A stretch of 64,000 bases of DNA from Desulfobulbaceae bacterium (GTDB lineage: Bacteria > Desulfobacterota > Desulfobulbia > Desulfobulbales > Desulfocapsaceae), in assembly GCA_031287565.1 (NCBI GenBank), contig JAITSS010000046.1, positions 124,001 to 188,000 of the forward strand, read 5' to 3'. The notes under the pieces were generated by a model. That model was given only the letters and a program-made list of their open reading frames with translations, made no database searches and had not been told where the DNA came from. The position numbers and the translations under genes are program-made. Below are positions 35,544 through 43,495 of the stretch, piece after piece (the stretch's first letter is position 1; every line of letters begins with the position of its first letter).

Positions 35544-36557
35544 ATGTCGATTCGCGGATTTGTTCTCTTTCTGTCCCTAACCGCCGCTCTGTTCACCGCC
35601 ACGTTTTCCGCCTCTGCCGTGACCGTCAACGAGGCGCGAGAAGCGGCGCGACCAAAACAAAGCGCGCCGCCACCGCCGATTCATGTCGGTGATGATTCGG
35701 CGATGACGATTACCCAGGCGGCGATTTTGGGCCTGGTCGAAGGGCTGACCGAATATCTGCCGGTCAGCTCGACCGGCCATCTGCTGCTGGCGGAAAAACT
35801 CATGGGCCTGGACGCCGACGCCGGTTTGAGCGCGGACGAGGCGGCGCGGCGCAAAGACGCCATCGAAGCCTATATCATCTGCATCCAGGCCGGGGCGATT
35901 ATTGCGGTTCTGGGCCTGTATTTCCGCCGTGTCCGACAAATGGGCGCCGGACTGACCAAAAAAGACCCGCAAGGGCGACGGCTCATCGTCAATATCCTGG
36001 CCGGTTTTGTCCCGGCGGCGGTCATCGGTCTGCTGTGCGGCAAATATATCAAGATGTGGCTCTTTGGTTCCTGGCCGGTGGTGGCGGCCTGGTTCGTCGG
36101 TGGCGTCCTGATTTTACTTGTCCATTATCGTCAGGCCGGACGTCGGCGCGCGGGCCTCGATTTGGAGGCCATGACCTGGAAGATGGCGCTTATTGTCGGT
36201 CTGATGCAGTGCGTCGCCATGTGGCCGGGCGTCAGCCGCAGCCTCGTGACGATTGTCGGCGGCCTGCTGAGCGGCTTGTCGCTCTCGGCGGCGGTGGAAT
36301 TCAGCTTTCTTTTAGGGCTTATCACTTTGGGCGCGGCCACCGCCTATGACGCGCTGAAACATGGTCAGGAAATGCTGAGCATGTTCAGCCCGGCCGCGCT
36401 CATGACTGGCGTCTTGTTCGCCTTCGTCTCGGCGGTGGCGGCGGTGCGCTGGATGGTCGCCTATCTCAACAAACACAGCATGGCGATTTTCGGCTATTAC
36501 CGCGTGATTCTGGCGCTTGTGGTCGGCGGCCTGCTTCTTTGCGGCGCTATGAATTGA
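35544..36557 (+). CDS. uppP: Undecaprenyl-diphosphatase UppP with N-terminal extension
   Basis: UppP (BacA) recycles undecaprenyl diphosphate for cell-wall synthesis. The membrane protein has the family motifs VEGLTEYLPVSSTGHLLLAE and MWPGVSRS. It is 337 aa, some 55-65 longer than usual: before the typical start (MTITQAAILG, ATG at 35703) there is a signal-peptide-like segment (FVLFLSLTAALFTATFSASA) and a proline-rich linker. The ATG at 35703 has no ribosome-binding site, so the long form is annotated, but that of 35544 is also weak. Confidence 0.9.
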   Translation: MSIRGFVLFLSLTAALFTATFSASAVTVNEAREAARPKQSAPPPPIHVGDDSAMTITQAAILGLVEGLTEYLPVSSTGHLLLAEKLMGLDADAGLSADEAARRKDAIEAYIICIQAGAIIAVLGLYFRRVRQMGAGLTKKDPQGRRLIVNILAGFVPAAVIGLLCGKYIKMWLFGSWPVVAAWFVGGVLILLVHYRQAGRRRAGLDLEAMTWKMALIVGLMQCVAMWPGVSRSLVTIVGGLLSGLSLSAAVEFSFLLGLITLGAATAYDALKHGQEMLSMFSPAALMTGVLFAFVSAVAAVRWMVAYLNKHSMAIFGYYRVILALVVGGLLLCGAMN

Positions 36558-36570
36558 AGGTGTGAACATC

Positions 36571-36927
36571 ATGCGGCGCTTGGCCTTGTTCATTGTCATC
36601 ATCTGCGGATTGTCGCTTTGTCACCAGACAGCTCTGGCCGATGAAACGTCCGTCATCCTGATCAACCACACCGGCGCGGCGATGACCGCGCTGCGTTTCA
36701 GCCCATCGCTTGCCGATGATTGGAGCGATAATCTGCTGGAACAAGCCCTCGAAAACGATGATGAAGTCGAAATTCCCTTTGCCGCCGACGCCGAAACCGA
36801 ACTCTGGGATATGAAAACCACCGACCAGAACGGCGTGGACACCGAATGGCCGGGCCTTGCGCCCGCCGAGACGCGGCAGGTCGTCCTGTCTTTTGAAGAC
36901 GGCGAACCGGTCTTGTCGTATCAATAA
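36571..36927 (+). CDS. Small periplasmic protein of unknown function
   Basis: 118-aa exported protein: signal MRRLALFIVIICGLSLCHQTALA, then a compact acidic domain (SVILINHTGAAMTALRFSPS ... DDWSDNLLE ... WDMKTTDQNG). The pattern of an N/H-x-T-G strand followed by SPS..DDW recalls a widespread family of small secreted proteins often misnamed in databases. It lies 13 bases after uppP and 10 before the flavoprotein gene. No function can be given. Confidence 0.75.
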   Translation: MRRLALFIVIICGLSLCHQTALADETSVILINHTGAAMTALRFSPSLADDWSDNLLEQALENDDEVEIPFAADAETELWDMKTTDQNGVDTEWPGLAPAETRQVVLSFEDGEPVLSYQ

Positions 36928-36937
36928 TTTCGAGAAT

Positions 36938-38221
36938 ATGGACAGCTGCGTGGTTATTGGCTCCGGCCCGGCTGGTCTGATGGCCGCCGACATGGTGTTG
37001 AGCGCGGGCATCGCGGTCGATTTGTATGAGGCCATGCCCACACCGGCCCGCAAGTTGCTGGCGGCGGGCGGCGGCGGCCTGAACTTGACCACCGAAGAAG
37101 AATTCGCCGTCTTCCTCAGCCGTTATCCTGGCCGCGATAAGGAGCTATCGCCCTTTCTGCGCGATTTCGGGCCTGGCGAAGCGCGGGCCTGGGCGCAATC
37201 GCTGGGTGTCGCCACCACGGTTGGCGCGAGCGGTAGGGTGTATCCGGTCTCGCGAACATCGGTCGAACTGACGCGCAATTGGTTGTCCCGGCTGGAAAAT
37301 CTTGGTTTGCGCCTGCGACTTGGCTACCGTTGGCAGGGCTGGGATGAGGCCGGACGGCTGCGCTTTATGACCGAAAAAGGCCAATGCGCCGTCTGCGCCA
37401 AAGCGACGGTTCTGGCCCTTGGCGGCGGCAGTCATCCGCAGCTTGGCGCGACCGGTGAATGGCGGCGGATACTGGCAAGGCTTGGTTGCGCCATCGCGCC
37501 GTTTCGCCCGGCTAATTGCGGTTTTGAGGTCGATTTTTCCGCGCATTTCCGCGAGCGTTTCGCGGCGACGCGGCCACCGCTGAAAAATGTGATCCTGACG
37601 TTTCAGGGCGAAAAGGGAAATTTTCGTTTTCGTTTTCAGCGGCGCGGCGAATGCCTGGTCACGGAATACGGCTTGGAAGGTTCTTTGCTGTACGCCTGCG
37701 GTTTTCTGTTGCGCGACAGCCTGGAGGCCGGGCGACCAACGCGCCTTCACCTTGACCTGTTCCCCGATTCGTCGTCGGCGACGCTTGCGACGAAACTGCG
37801 GCGACCGCAGGGTTCGCGCAGCCTGGCCGCCTATCTGGAAAAATGTCTGCGTCTGACCGGCGTTCGTCGTGGCCTGGCCTATGAATTCATTGATAAAGCG
37901 CTGTTCGCCGCGCCGGAGGCCTTGGCTGCGGCTTTGAAAGATGTGGTCATCCCGCTTCGGCGGCCACGACCGCTGGCCGAAGCGATTTCCACCGCTGGCG
38001 GCCTGTGTTTTGCCGAACTTGACGACCATCTGATGCTGCGCCGCCGCCCAGGCCTGTTCTGCTGCGGCGAAATGCTTGATTGGGAAGCGCCGACCGGCGG
38101 CTATCTGCTCACCGCCTGTTTGGCCACCGGGCGCGCCGCCGGGCTGGCGGCCAAAGATTGGCTGGAACAAGGCGCGGCCCTTGGCAAATCCGGCGGCGGG
38201 AACTACGATTTTTCAATCTGA
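36938..38221 (+). CDS. HI0933-family FAD-dependent oxidoreductase
   Basis: 427-aa flavoprotein of the HI0933/YhiN group. The N-terminal FAD-binding motif is VVIGSGPAGLMAADMVL (residues 5-21); the family signature AGGGGLNLTTEEEF follows near residue 48, then ASGRVYPVSRTS. The C-terminal AISTAGGLCFAELDDHLMLRR and PTGGYLLTACLATGRAAGL close the FAD site. The start at 36938 was chosen over 36857, which lies inside the previous gene. The physiological substrate of this family is unknown. Confidence 0.92.
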   Translation: MDSCVVIGSGPAGLMAADMVLSAGIAVDLYEAMPTPARKLLAAGGGGLNLTTEEEFAVFLSRYPGRDKELSPFLRDFGPGEARAWAQSLGVATTVGASGRVYPVSRTSVELTRNWLSRLENLGLRLRLGYRWQGWDEAGRLRFMTEKGQCAVCAKATVLALGGGSHPQLGATGEWRRILARLGCAIAPFRPANCGFEVDFSAHFRERFAATRPPLKNVILTFQGEKGNFRFRFQRRGECLVTEYGLEGSLLYACGFLLRDSLEAGRPTRLHLDLFPDSSSATLATKLRRPQGSRSLAAYLEKCLRLTGVRRGLAYEFIDKALFAAPEALAAALKDVVIPLRRPRPLAEAISTAGGLCFAELDDHLMLRRRPGLFCCGEMLDWEAPTGGYLLTACLATGRAAGLAAKDWLEQGAALGKSGGGNYDFSI

Positions 38222-38259
38222 AGTAAACGCCAACCGCCTTCAATATTCAGGAGACCGCC

Positions 38260-38817
38260 ATGCGCTATCCGCTCGCCGCCGCCATTATGCTGATAAGCCT
38301 GGCGCTCACCGCCTGTTCGCCAGTCAATGTCAACCAGGATTATCTGCAATCATTTGATTTTACGCGCATCCACAAATACGCTTGGCGCGCCGAAACGCCG
38401 CCGACAAGCGCCGACCCGCGCATCAATAATCCACTTCTGCGCCAGCGCTTCCACGACGCCATTGACCAGACTTTGCGGCAGCGTGGCTACCAACTCGCCG
38501 ATAAGCCAGATGCCTTAATCGGCTACACTTACACCATCGTCAACCGTCTCGATTCCGATCAGTTCATCACCGATTACGGCTTCGGTTATGAGCGCCGCCG
38601 AGGCTTTGGCGCGTTTTTCGGCGCGACGCCTTACATCCGCCAATACAACGTCAGCCTTTTGGTCATTGATGTGTACGACGCCGACGGCAAACGACTGCTC
38701 TGGCGCGGCACTGGCTCGGAAATCCTCACCATCCGCGATAATCCGGCTGAATTGACGGCGGCGGTCAACCGCATGGTCGCGGAGATTCTCGCGCAGTTCC
38801 CGCCGCCCACCCCCTGA
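38260..38817 (+). CDS. DUF4136 lipoprotein
   Basis: 185-aa lipoprotein with lipobox ALTAC (cysteine 19) and a DUF4136 body: YLQSFDFTRIHKYAW, the INNPLLRQRFHDAIDQTLRQ helix and the C-terminal LLWRGTGSEIL. Such proteins sit in the outer membrane or periplasm; their role is unknown. A good ribosome-binding site (AGGAG) precedes the ATG. Confidence 0.88.
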   Translation: MRYPLAAAIMLISLALTACSPVNVNQDYLQSFDFTRIHKYAWRAETPPTSADPRINNPLLRQRFHDAIDQTLRQRGYQLADKPDALIGYTYTIVNRLDSDQFITDYGFGYERRRGFGAFFGATPYIRQYNVSLLVIDVYDADGKRLLWRGTGSEILTIRDNPAELTAAVNRMVAEILAQFPPPTP

Positions 38818-38847
38818 TCCACAGAAACGAATCGCGAGGAGACGCTC

Positions 38848-39669
38848 ATGTCCCTGTCGGTGGTTGACCTCTACAAATCGGTGCTGCCACGCACCAACTG
38901 CCGCGATTGCGGTTTTCCGACCTGCCTGGCCTTCGCCGGCAAGGTGGTGTCCGAGCAATATCCGCTGAAAAATTGCCCGCATATTCCGGCCGACTTGTTG
39001 GCGAACAGTGAAGCGGAACTGGCCGCGCAATACGCTAAGGGCCTGTGGTTGCGCCGCGACATGGCCGCCGACGCCCTGAAATGGGCGCGGCAACGCGCCG
39101 CTTCGCTCGACCTGAAGGATTTACCGGCCCGTCTCGGCGGTGAAATCGTCGCGGGTGCAAATGGCCCGGAACTGCGTCTGCCTTATTTCACCGATTTTCT
39201 GCGTATCAATGGCGCCGCGATTCGCCGCGAGGATGGCCGGGAACTGGGGCGTTATGAGCAGGTGTTCATCCTCAATCACCTGGCCCAGGGCGGTTGGCGC
39301 GGGCCGACGGGAGCCTGGAAGGGTTTTATCGAATTTCCTAACACCGTTTCTAAGGCGGTGACGATGAAAAAATCGGTGGAGGAGCCGTTGGCCGCGCGTT
39401 TTGCCGGGAAAACGGAGGCATTGCGGCAACGGGCTGAAATGATAGGCGCGGTGGCCTTGACCATTGCCGATAGCCAGGCGCATGTTTCCCTGCTCTTCAC
39501 GCCTTTGCCCAGAATTCCGCTGGCCCTTCTCTTTTGGGATGGCGGCGATGACTTCGCGGCGCAGGCCCGCCTGATGTTTGATGAAACCGTGACCGAACAT
39601 CTGGATATTGAATCGATTATCTTCTTATCCGAGCGCCTCCGCCAGCTTCTGTGCGACGAGGCGGATTGA
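38848..39669 (+). CDS. DUF3786 protein with N-terminal [4Fe-4S] motif
   Basis: 273-aa protein. The N-terminal cysteines C18, C21, C26 and C43 (LPRTNCRDCGFPTCLAFAGK) form the cluster motif known from corrinoid iron-sulfur proteins and Rnf/ferredoxin-like subunits. The rest is a DUF3786 domain (FLRINGAAIRREDGREL, FEFPNTVSKAV-type region). This family is common in sulfate reducers and other strict anaerobes. The preceding ribosome-binding site is AGGAG. The next element is a cobalamin riboswitch but on the 3' side, so it does not control this gene. Confidence 0.88.
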   Translation: MSLSVVDLYKSVLPRTNCRDCGFPTCLAFAGKVVSEQYPLKNCPHIPADLLANSEAELAAQYAKGLWLRRDMAADALKWARQRAASLDLKDLPARLGGEIVAGANGPELRLPYFTDFLRINGAAIRREDGRELGRYEQVFILNHLAQGGWRGPTGAWKGFIEFPNTVSKAVTMKKSVEEPLAARFAGKTEALRQRAEMIGAVALTIADSQAHVSLLFTPLPRIPLALLFWDGGDDFAAQARLMFDETVTEHLDIESIIFLSERLRQLLCDEAD

Positions 39670-39674
39670 CGCCG

Positions 39675-39694
39675 ACATACAATATTTTGTATGT
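39675..39694. promoter_or_regulatory. 20-bp palindrome upstream of the riboswitch
   Basis: ACATACA-ATATTT-TGTATGT has seven-base perfect arms and no G/C-rich stem or T-run. It fits a dimeric repressor operator better than a terminator. It lies about 80-100 bases before the riboswitch, in the likely promoter zone. Confidence 0.45.
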
Positions 39695-39774
39695 ATCATT
39701 CTTCGATGTTGAATATATGGTGGTCGAGCGAAGATTTTTCTTGCAATCGGCGACGGCTTCCGCTTTACTTTCCT

Positions 39775-39935
39775 CGTCAGGTTCCTCCGCTGGAGGATGA
39801 AAAGGGAACTCCGTGTGAATCGGAGACAGGCCCGCTGCTGTGAGTGGGGACCAAGGCCACATAATGTCACTGAAGCGATTTGGGAAGACGCGGCGCTTGC
39901 GCATGATCCACGAGTCAGAAGACCTGCCTGGCATA
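39775..39935 (+). promoter_or_regulatory. Cobalamin (adenosylcobalamin) riboswitch
   Basis: The conserved core is all present in order: AGGTTCC, GATGAAAAGGGAACTCCG, GTGTGAATCGGAGACAGGCC, CGCTGCTGTGAGTGGGGACC, GCCAC...GTCACTG, GGGAAGACG, the GCATGATCCACGAG arm and the B12 box GTCAGAAGACCTGCC. It is followed 50 bases later by a strong terminator, so B12 binding probably stops transcription. The gene it controls is a short unrecognised ORF (40068). Confidence 0.95.
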
Positions 39936-39988
39936 CGATAGGCATCCTTGCGGAGAAGGATTGCCACTGCATCCGTGGAAAATCAGGG

Positions 39989-40020
39989 ACCCCGGACCAA
40001 CGCGATTGGTTCGGGGTTTT
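39989..40020 (+). terminator. Rho-independent terminator of the cobalamin riboswitch
   Basis: CCCCGGACCAA - CGCGA - TTGGTTCGGGG followed by TTTT. Placed right after the aptamer, it is the likely expression platform. Confidence 0.88.
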
Positions 40021-40067
40021 GGCGTTTTTATCCCGGCCTCGAACCACATTCTTTTTCAGGAGGCTTG

Positions 40068-40256
40068 ATGGCGATGGCAGCAATGACAGTGGTTGCGACG
40101 GAGCGGATGACGATGGAGCGGGCGGTATCCCGGCAGCAGATTGTTTTGATCAGGGATTGGGACGCCTATCAGGCCAGCCTGATTGGCGGCGAAGAACGGT
40201 CGGCGCGGTCGGCGTGTCGCGAAACGGCGGCGGACGATAGGCGGCAAAAAAAATAA
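40068..40256 (+). CDS. Small hypothetical protein downstream of the cobalamin riboswitch
   Basis: 62-aa ORF with an excellent AGGAGG seven bases before its ATG, directly after the riboswitch terminator. The sequence (methionine-rich start, RQQIVLIRDWDAYQASLIGG, charged tail) matches no cobalamin transport or synthesis family I know. It may be a new small protein or the remaining 5' end of a lost gene. Confidence 0.55.
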   Translation: MAMAAMTVVATERMTMERAVSRQQIVLIRDWDAYQASLIGGEERSARSACRETAADDRRQKK

Positions 40257-40877
40257 TCGCGGGGCCAAGCGCCTGCCTCAGAGCATTCCAGCTTGTACGT
40301 TGCGCCGATGCGGGCGTCCAGGGATGGAATGCTCTGATCAACATGCTGGTTAAGGAAACGCCTGGCAACATCCGACGCTGACATAACAGGCCAACGCCTC
40401 ATCACCGGCGTTGATTTCCCGCATCCAGCTTTGCAGAAAAGTCGTCTTGCCGGTCGGCTTCGGCGCGTGCGGCGCCCAGGAAAGCTGGTCGCGGATGGAG
40501 CGCGTTTCCGGACGGCAAGGACCGGTGGTGTTACAATAACCGATGGCTCTTGGCATGATTCTGCCAGTGTCCTCGATGATGGCGGCGCTTGTCGCATGAA
40601 ATCTCCGCATCTCCGGAAAACGCCGATGGGATTTTTCCGGTTTCCGTACAAGTGCGGCCCATGGGTCTGAATCAATAAAAAGAGAAAGATCAATAATTTC
40701 AAGGAAGAAGTGAAAGAATGAGGCGGTGGCATAAAGTTTGCAATATCCCAACCGACAACAAAAGAAAGAAATGGTAAGCCCGCTGTTTCCCGCTTGCCGA
40801 GAGGAAACGGCCATGTTAGTTACTGACATACATGTTTCAGATTATTGCAATTATCAATAGGACGAGGAGGGATAGCC
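40257..40877. other. Gene-poor region with a 13-bp inverted repeat
   Basis: 620 bases with no supported gene. TCAGAGCATTCCA (40278-40290) and TGGAATGCTCTGA (40325-40337) are exact inverted repeats. Two overlapping minus-strand ORFs (159 and 187 aa) cover the area, but neither has a ribosome-binding site nor a recognisable domain. It may be eroded former coding sequence. Confidence 0.5.
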
Positions 40878-41030
40878 ATGAACACGACGGTACGACAGAC
40901 GGTCGATTCCGAGAAAAAAGTTTGGGCGCAACCAGTTTTGACACGCTTGGAGGTGGGCGAGACGGCTAGCAAACAGGTGCAATGTACCAATGATTCGGAG
41001 TTTCCCGGAGCGGCACTCTGCAACAGCTAA
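40878..41030 (+). CDS. Putative RiPP precursor peptide (lasso-like leader)
   Basis: 50-aa peptide with a strong GAGGAGG ribosome-binding site. The middle reads KKVWAQPVLTRLEVGETAS, which follows the K-x-W-x-x-P-x-L-x-x-L-x-V-x-x-T spacing of lasso-type and related RiPP leaders. The short tail QVQCTNDSEFPGAALCNS, with two cysteines, would be the core. No PqqD-like recognition protein, protease or cyclase is adjacent; the gene is followed after 37 bases by a PEP-CTERM protein. The RiPP call is a pattern match only. Confidence 0.5.
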   Translation: MNTTVRQTVDSEKKVWAQPVLTRLEVGETASKQVQCTNDSEFPGAALCNS

Positions 41031-41067
41031 AACAAGCGCAGATCATTCTTTACTAATTGGTGTTGCA

Positions 41068-41892
41068 ATGAATATTCTACAATCTCGCCTTATCGGTTGC
41101 TGTCTGGCTGTGGCTTGCCTGGTGCCCGCCGCCTATGCCGATACATTTACGATCACGGATTATTCCGAAGATCCCAATGCCTACTTCGGTGGCACCGCCA
41201 CCGACCCGACCACAGGAACATCTTATCCACTGTATTCAAGGGATACCATCGGCGGCGATTCTAAATTTGATGTAGATACACTGACGGTTTCCCGTGACAA
41301 CGGCGGGTTCACCGCAGTCCTTGCCGGTCAGTTTTTTACCGAACTTGAGGAGCCGCAATTCATGGGCGACTTGTTTTTGAGCAACAATGGCTGGAATCCG
41401 TATTCCACCGGCGCTGGCGATACGCATTATCTTGCCGATACCGCCACATCGGGTGAAACCTGGGAATATGTCCTGCGTATCGTCGATGGTGAAATCACGG
41501 CTGGCGGCGGCGTTAATTCCGGACAAATCGCCCTTTACCAGGTTTCCAGCACAGGCCAAATTGTCACATCTGAAAATTTGACTCAGCAGGGCATATACCG
41601 TGCTGGCCAGGAAATTCAGTATGCGCCAGGCGCTGGCGAACAGGCCTTGGGCTTGGGTACCTGGGCGCTTGACCCCACTAGCGGCACATTCACCTTCAAT
41701 TTAGATAATATTGATTTGGCCATGTATGGCTTGGATGGTGAAATCGGCCTGCATTGGACAATGAGTTGCGGCAACGATGTCGTTGAAGGCGTGGTTTCCG
41801 CGCCGCCGCAGGTGCCTGAACCGGCGACTATGTTGCTCTTCGGGACTGGGTTGGCCGGTTTGGCCGCCTATCGCCGCCGCCGTCGGCAATAG
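41068..41892 (+). CDS. PEP-CTERM exported protein
   Basis: 274-aa secreted protein. The signal peptide (LIGCCLAVACLVPAAYA) sets the ATG at 41068 instead of 40990. The middle is a beta-rich domain of unknown role (FTITDYSEDPNAYFGGTA ... TLGTWALDPTSGTF-like). The end is a perfect PEP-CTERM signal: PEPATMLLFGTGLAGLAAY followed by RRRRRQ. Such proteins are processed by exosortase in exopolysaccharide-producing Gram-negatives; no exosortase is in this window. A strong terminator follows. Confidence 0.9.
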   Translation: MNILQSRLIGCCLAVACLVPAAYADTFTITDYSEDPNAYFGGTATDPTTGTSYPLYSRDTIGGDSKFDVDTLTVSRDNGGFTAVLAGQFFTELEEPQFMGDLFLSNNGWNPYSTGAGDTHYLADTATSGETWEYVLRIVDGEITAGGGVNSGQIALYQVSSTGQIVTSENLTQQGIYRAGQEIQYAPGAGEQALGLGTWALDPTSGTFTFNLDNIDLAMYGLDGEIGLHWTMSCGNDVVEGVVSAPPQVPEPATMLLFGTGLAGLAAYRRRRRQ

Positions 41893-41924
41893 TTCCGAGT
41901 TTGTCTGATTTCTGCCCAGTTACG

Positions 41925-41957
41925 ATGGGGGAAGCCGCAAGGTTTCCCCCATTTTTT
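41925..41957 (+). terminator. Rho-independent terminator after the PEP-CTERM gene
   Basis: ATGGGGGAA and TTTCCCCCAT with a short loop, followed by seven T residues. An identical copy is at 43462-43495. Confidence 0.92.
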
Positions 41958-41984
41958 TGCGCTTTTCTTCAGGAAACGCTGATT

Positions 41985-42290
41985 GCTTCCGCCTGCCTGG
42001 CAAGTAAAATATCTACACAAGTTGCTTTTCCGTTCGCCTTGAGAAGCGTATCGCAGGGTGAAACCGCTCGTGGTTCGGCAGGCTTTTCACCACCAACGGG
42101 GCGCTTTATCATGCTTCATGTATGGCTTGTGTAGGGTAGGGACACGGCGCGCCGTGTCCCTACGGAAGGCGCGGCGGGCCGCTACAGCCGTCATGCCCGC
42201 GTGTTTTCAGCGGGCATCCAGGGGTGATTGTAGGGGCGAACTGTGTTCGCCCGTCTGGATTCCCGTTGGCGCGGCAATGACACATTATCT
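41985..42290 (-). repeat. Composite dispersed repeat, copy 2 (inverted relative to 14 kb)
   Basis: Read on the minus strand this stretch matches 14060-14380 in order: GGCAATGCCG-type palindrome, GACGGGCGAACACAGTTCGCCCCTACAAT, a GGATGCCCGC...GCGGGCATGACGGCTGTAGC block, GGCCCGCCGCGCCTTCCGTAGGGACA, then GATACGCTTCTC and CAACTTGTGTAGA. The following 42291-42660 holds a further fragment (AGAGACTTCTGGC) and no gene. Two such copies in opposite orientation could support inversion of the 28 kb between them. Confidence 0.85.
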
Positions 42291-42660
42291 CTGACTGAGA
42301 TTTCTCGCGGACTTTCTCTCGAAGCGAGAGACCTGAAATGACAAGGCGCTATTGATTCAAGCATTGAATCGACAAATCCTAGCATTGAACATGATTTTTT
42401 GAGATTCCCCAATATGACTTGTGGAGAGACTTCTGGCCTGTTGCGGACAGGTTTGCCCTGAGCTTGCCTGCCTCTTGCCTGGCTGGGGCAGACAGATCGA
42501 AGTCTGCTGGGCGGACAAAGCCTTGTAGCGGGCCGAAGGTGAAGTGAAATGAGCAGCCATGGCTTCCCATTTCTCTTGGATGCTTGCTCTCTTTCAGGCA
42601 TATTGGAATCAATAGATAAACGAAACCATATTGGAACCGTTTGTATGCAAGGAGACAAAC

Positions 42661-42906
42661 ATGCCAGCGACACTGACCCTGAAAAATATCCCTGATACTC
42701 TCCATGCCCGCTTGAAAGCGGCGGCCAAGGCCAATCGCCGTAGTTTGAACAACGAGGCTATCGTCTGCCTGGAAACGGCTCTCATGCCGCAAAACAACAG
42801 CGTTTCCAAACATTTTGACGCGGCGCGTATGCTTCGCGCCCGCTTCCAGGACAAAATGTTTAGCCCGGACGTTATCGATGCGCTGAAAGGCGAGGGGAGG
42901 CCATGA
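42661..42906 (+). CDS. FitA-like ribbon-helix-helix antitoxin
   Basis: 81-aa protein starting MPATLTLKNIPDTLHARLKA, the Arc/FitA ribbon-helix-helix DNA-binding fold, followed by a toxin-binding tail (ARMLRARFQDKMF). The ATG at 42661 follows AAGGAGACAAAC. It overlaps the toxin gene by four bases, the standard layout of type II toxin-antitoxin pairs, and would repress its own promoter. Confidence 0.9.
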   Translation: MPATLTLKNIPDTLHARLKAAAKANRRSLNNEAIVCLETALMPQNNSVSKHFDAARMLRARFQDKMFSPDVIDALKGEGRP

Positions 42907-43307
42907 TTGTCGTCGATACCAACATCGTCGCATATCTCTATTTCCCCTGTGTTTACACCGAGGCCGCCATTCACTTATTGGAAGCTGATCCGGATTGGAA
43001 TGCGCCGCTCTTGTGGCGGAGCGAATTCCGGAACATCCTGACTGGATACATGCGCCGAGGCGATCTTGAGTTGGAACATGCCTGCGCCATCCAGACGGCG
43101 GCCGAGTTATTGCTCGTGGGCGCGGAACATCAAGGTGACTCGAAACAGGTGTTGCGGCTGGCTCATGAGAGCAATTGTTCGGCTTACGATTGCGAGTTTG
43201 TGGCCTTGGCCCACATGCTGGCCGCGCCACTTTTCACCATGGACGGCAAAATCATCAAAGCTTTTCCCGCTGTGGCGAAATCGCTCATCACCAATGCGAC
43301 GGCATGA
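42903..43307 (+). CDS. VapC/FitB-like PIN-domain toxin
   Basis: 134-aa PIN ribonuclease. The acidic residues of the active site are visible: D5 in IVVDTNIVAYL, the glutamate in WRSEFRNILTGY, the aspartate in SAYDCEFVALA and the one in LFTMDGKII. VapC-type toxins cut tRNA or rRNA. The pair lies between two direct repeats of a PEP-CTERM 3' end, so it probably arrived with or through that duplication. Confidence 0.92.
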   Translation: MIVVDTNIVAYLYFPCVYTEAAIHLLEADPDWNAPLLWRSEFRNILTGYMRRGDLELEHACAIQTAAELLLVGAEHQGDSKQVLRLAHESNCSAYDCEFVALAHMLAAPLFTMDGKIIKAFPAVAKSLITNATA

Positions 43308-43357
43308 AACGCGCCTCGCGCCGTCGGTGAACAAGTTTTGGCTCCCGCGCCGCGCAG

Positions 43358-43429
43358 GTGCCTGAACCGGCTACCATGTTGCTTTTTGGGGCCGGTTTGG
43401 CCGCCTATCGCCGCCGTCGTCGGCAATAG
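43358..43429 (+). pseudogene. Remnant of a PEP-CTERM gene 3' end
   Basis: 24 codons, VPEPATMLLFGAGLAAY followed by RRRRRQ and TAG, with no gene body upstream. The region about 43342-43536, including the terminator copy, repeats about 41800-41999 with few changes. This is the scar of a duplication or insertion that placed the toxin-antitoxin genes between the two copies. The rest of 43308-43650 carries no gene. Confidence 0.88.
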
Positions 43430-43461
43430 TTCCGAGTTTGTCTGATTTCTGCCCAGTTACG

Positions 43462-43495
43462 ATGGGGGAAGCCGCAAGGTTTCCCCCATTTTTTT
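43462..43495 (+). terminator. Second copy of the PEP-CTERM terminator
   Basis: Identical stem-loop and T-run to the one at 41925, carried along in the direct repeat. It may now terminate the toxin-antitoxin transcript. Confidence 0.88.

Noticed and set aside
40169-40829. Two overlapping minus-strand ORFs of 187 and 159 aa
   Set aside because: No ribosome-binding site, no domain, overlapping frames; perhaps decayed sequence, not a supported gene.
32741-41030. A complete lasso-peptide cluster made of the 32741 enzyme and the 40878 peptide
   Set aside because: They are 6 kb apart on different strands, and no B-protein or peptidase lies near either; kept only as a weak possibility.
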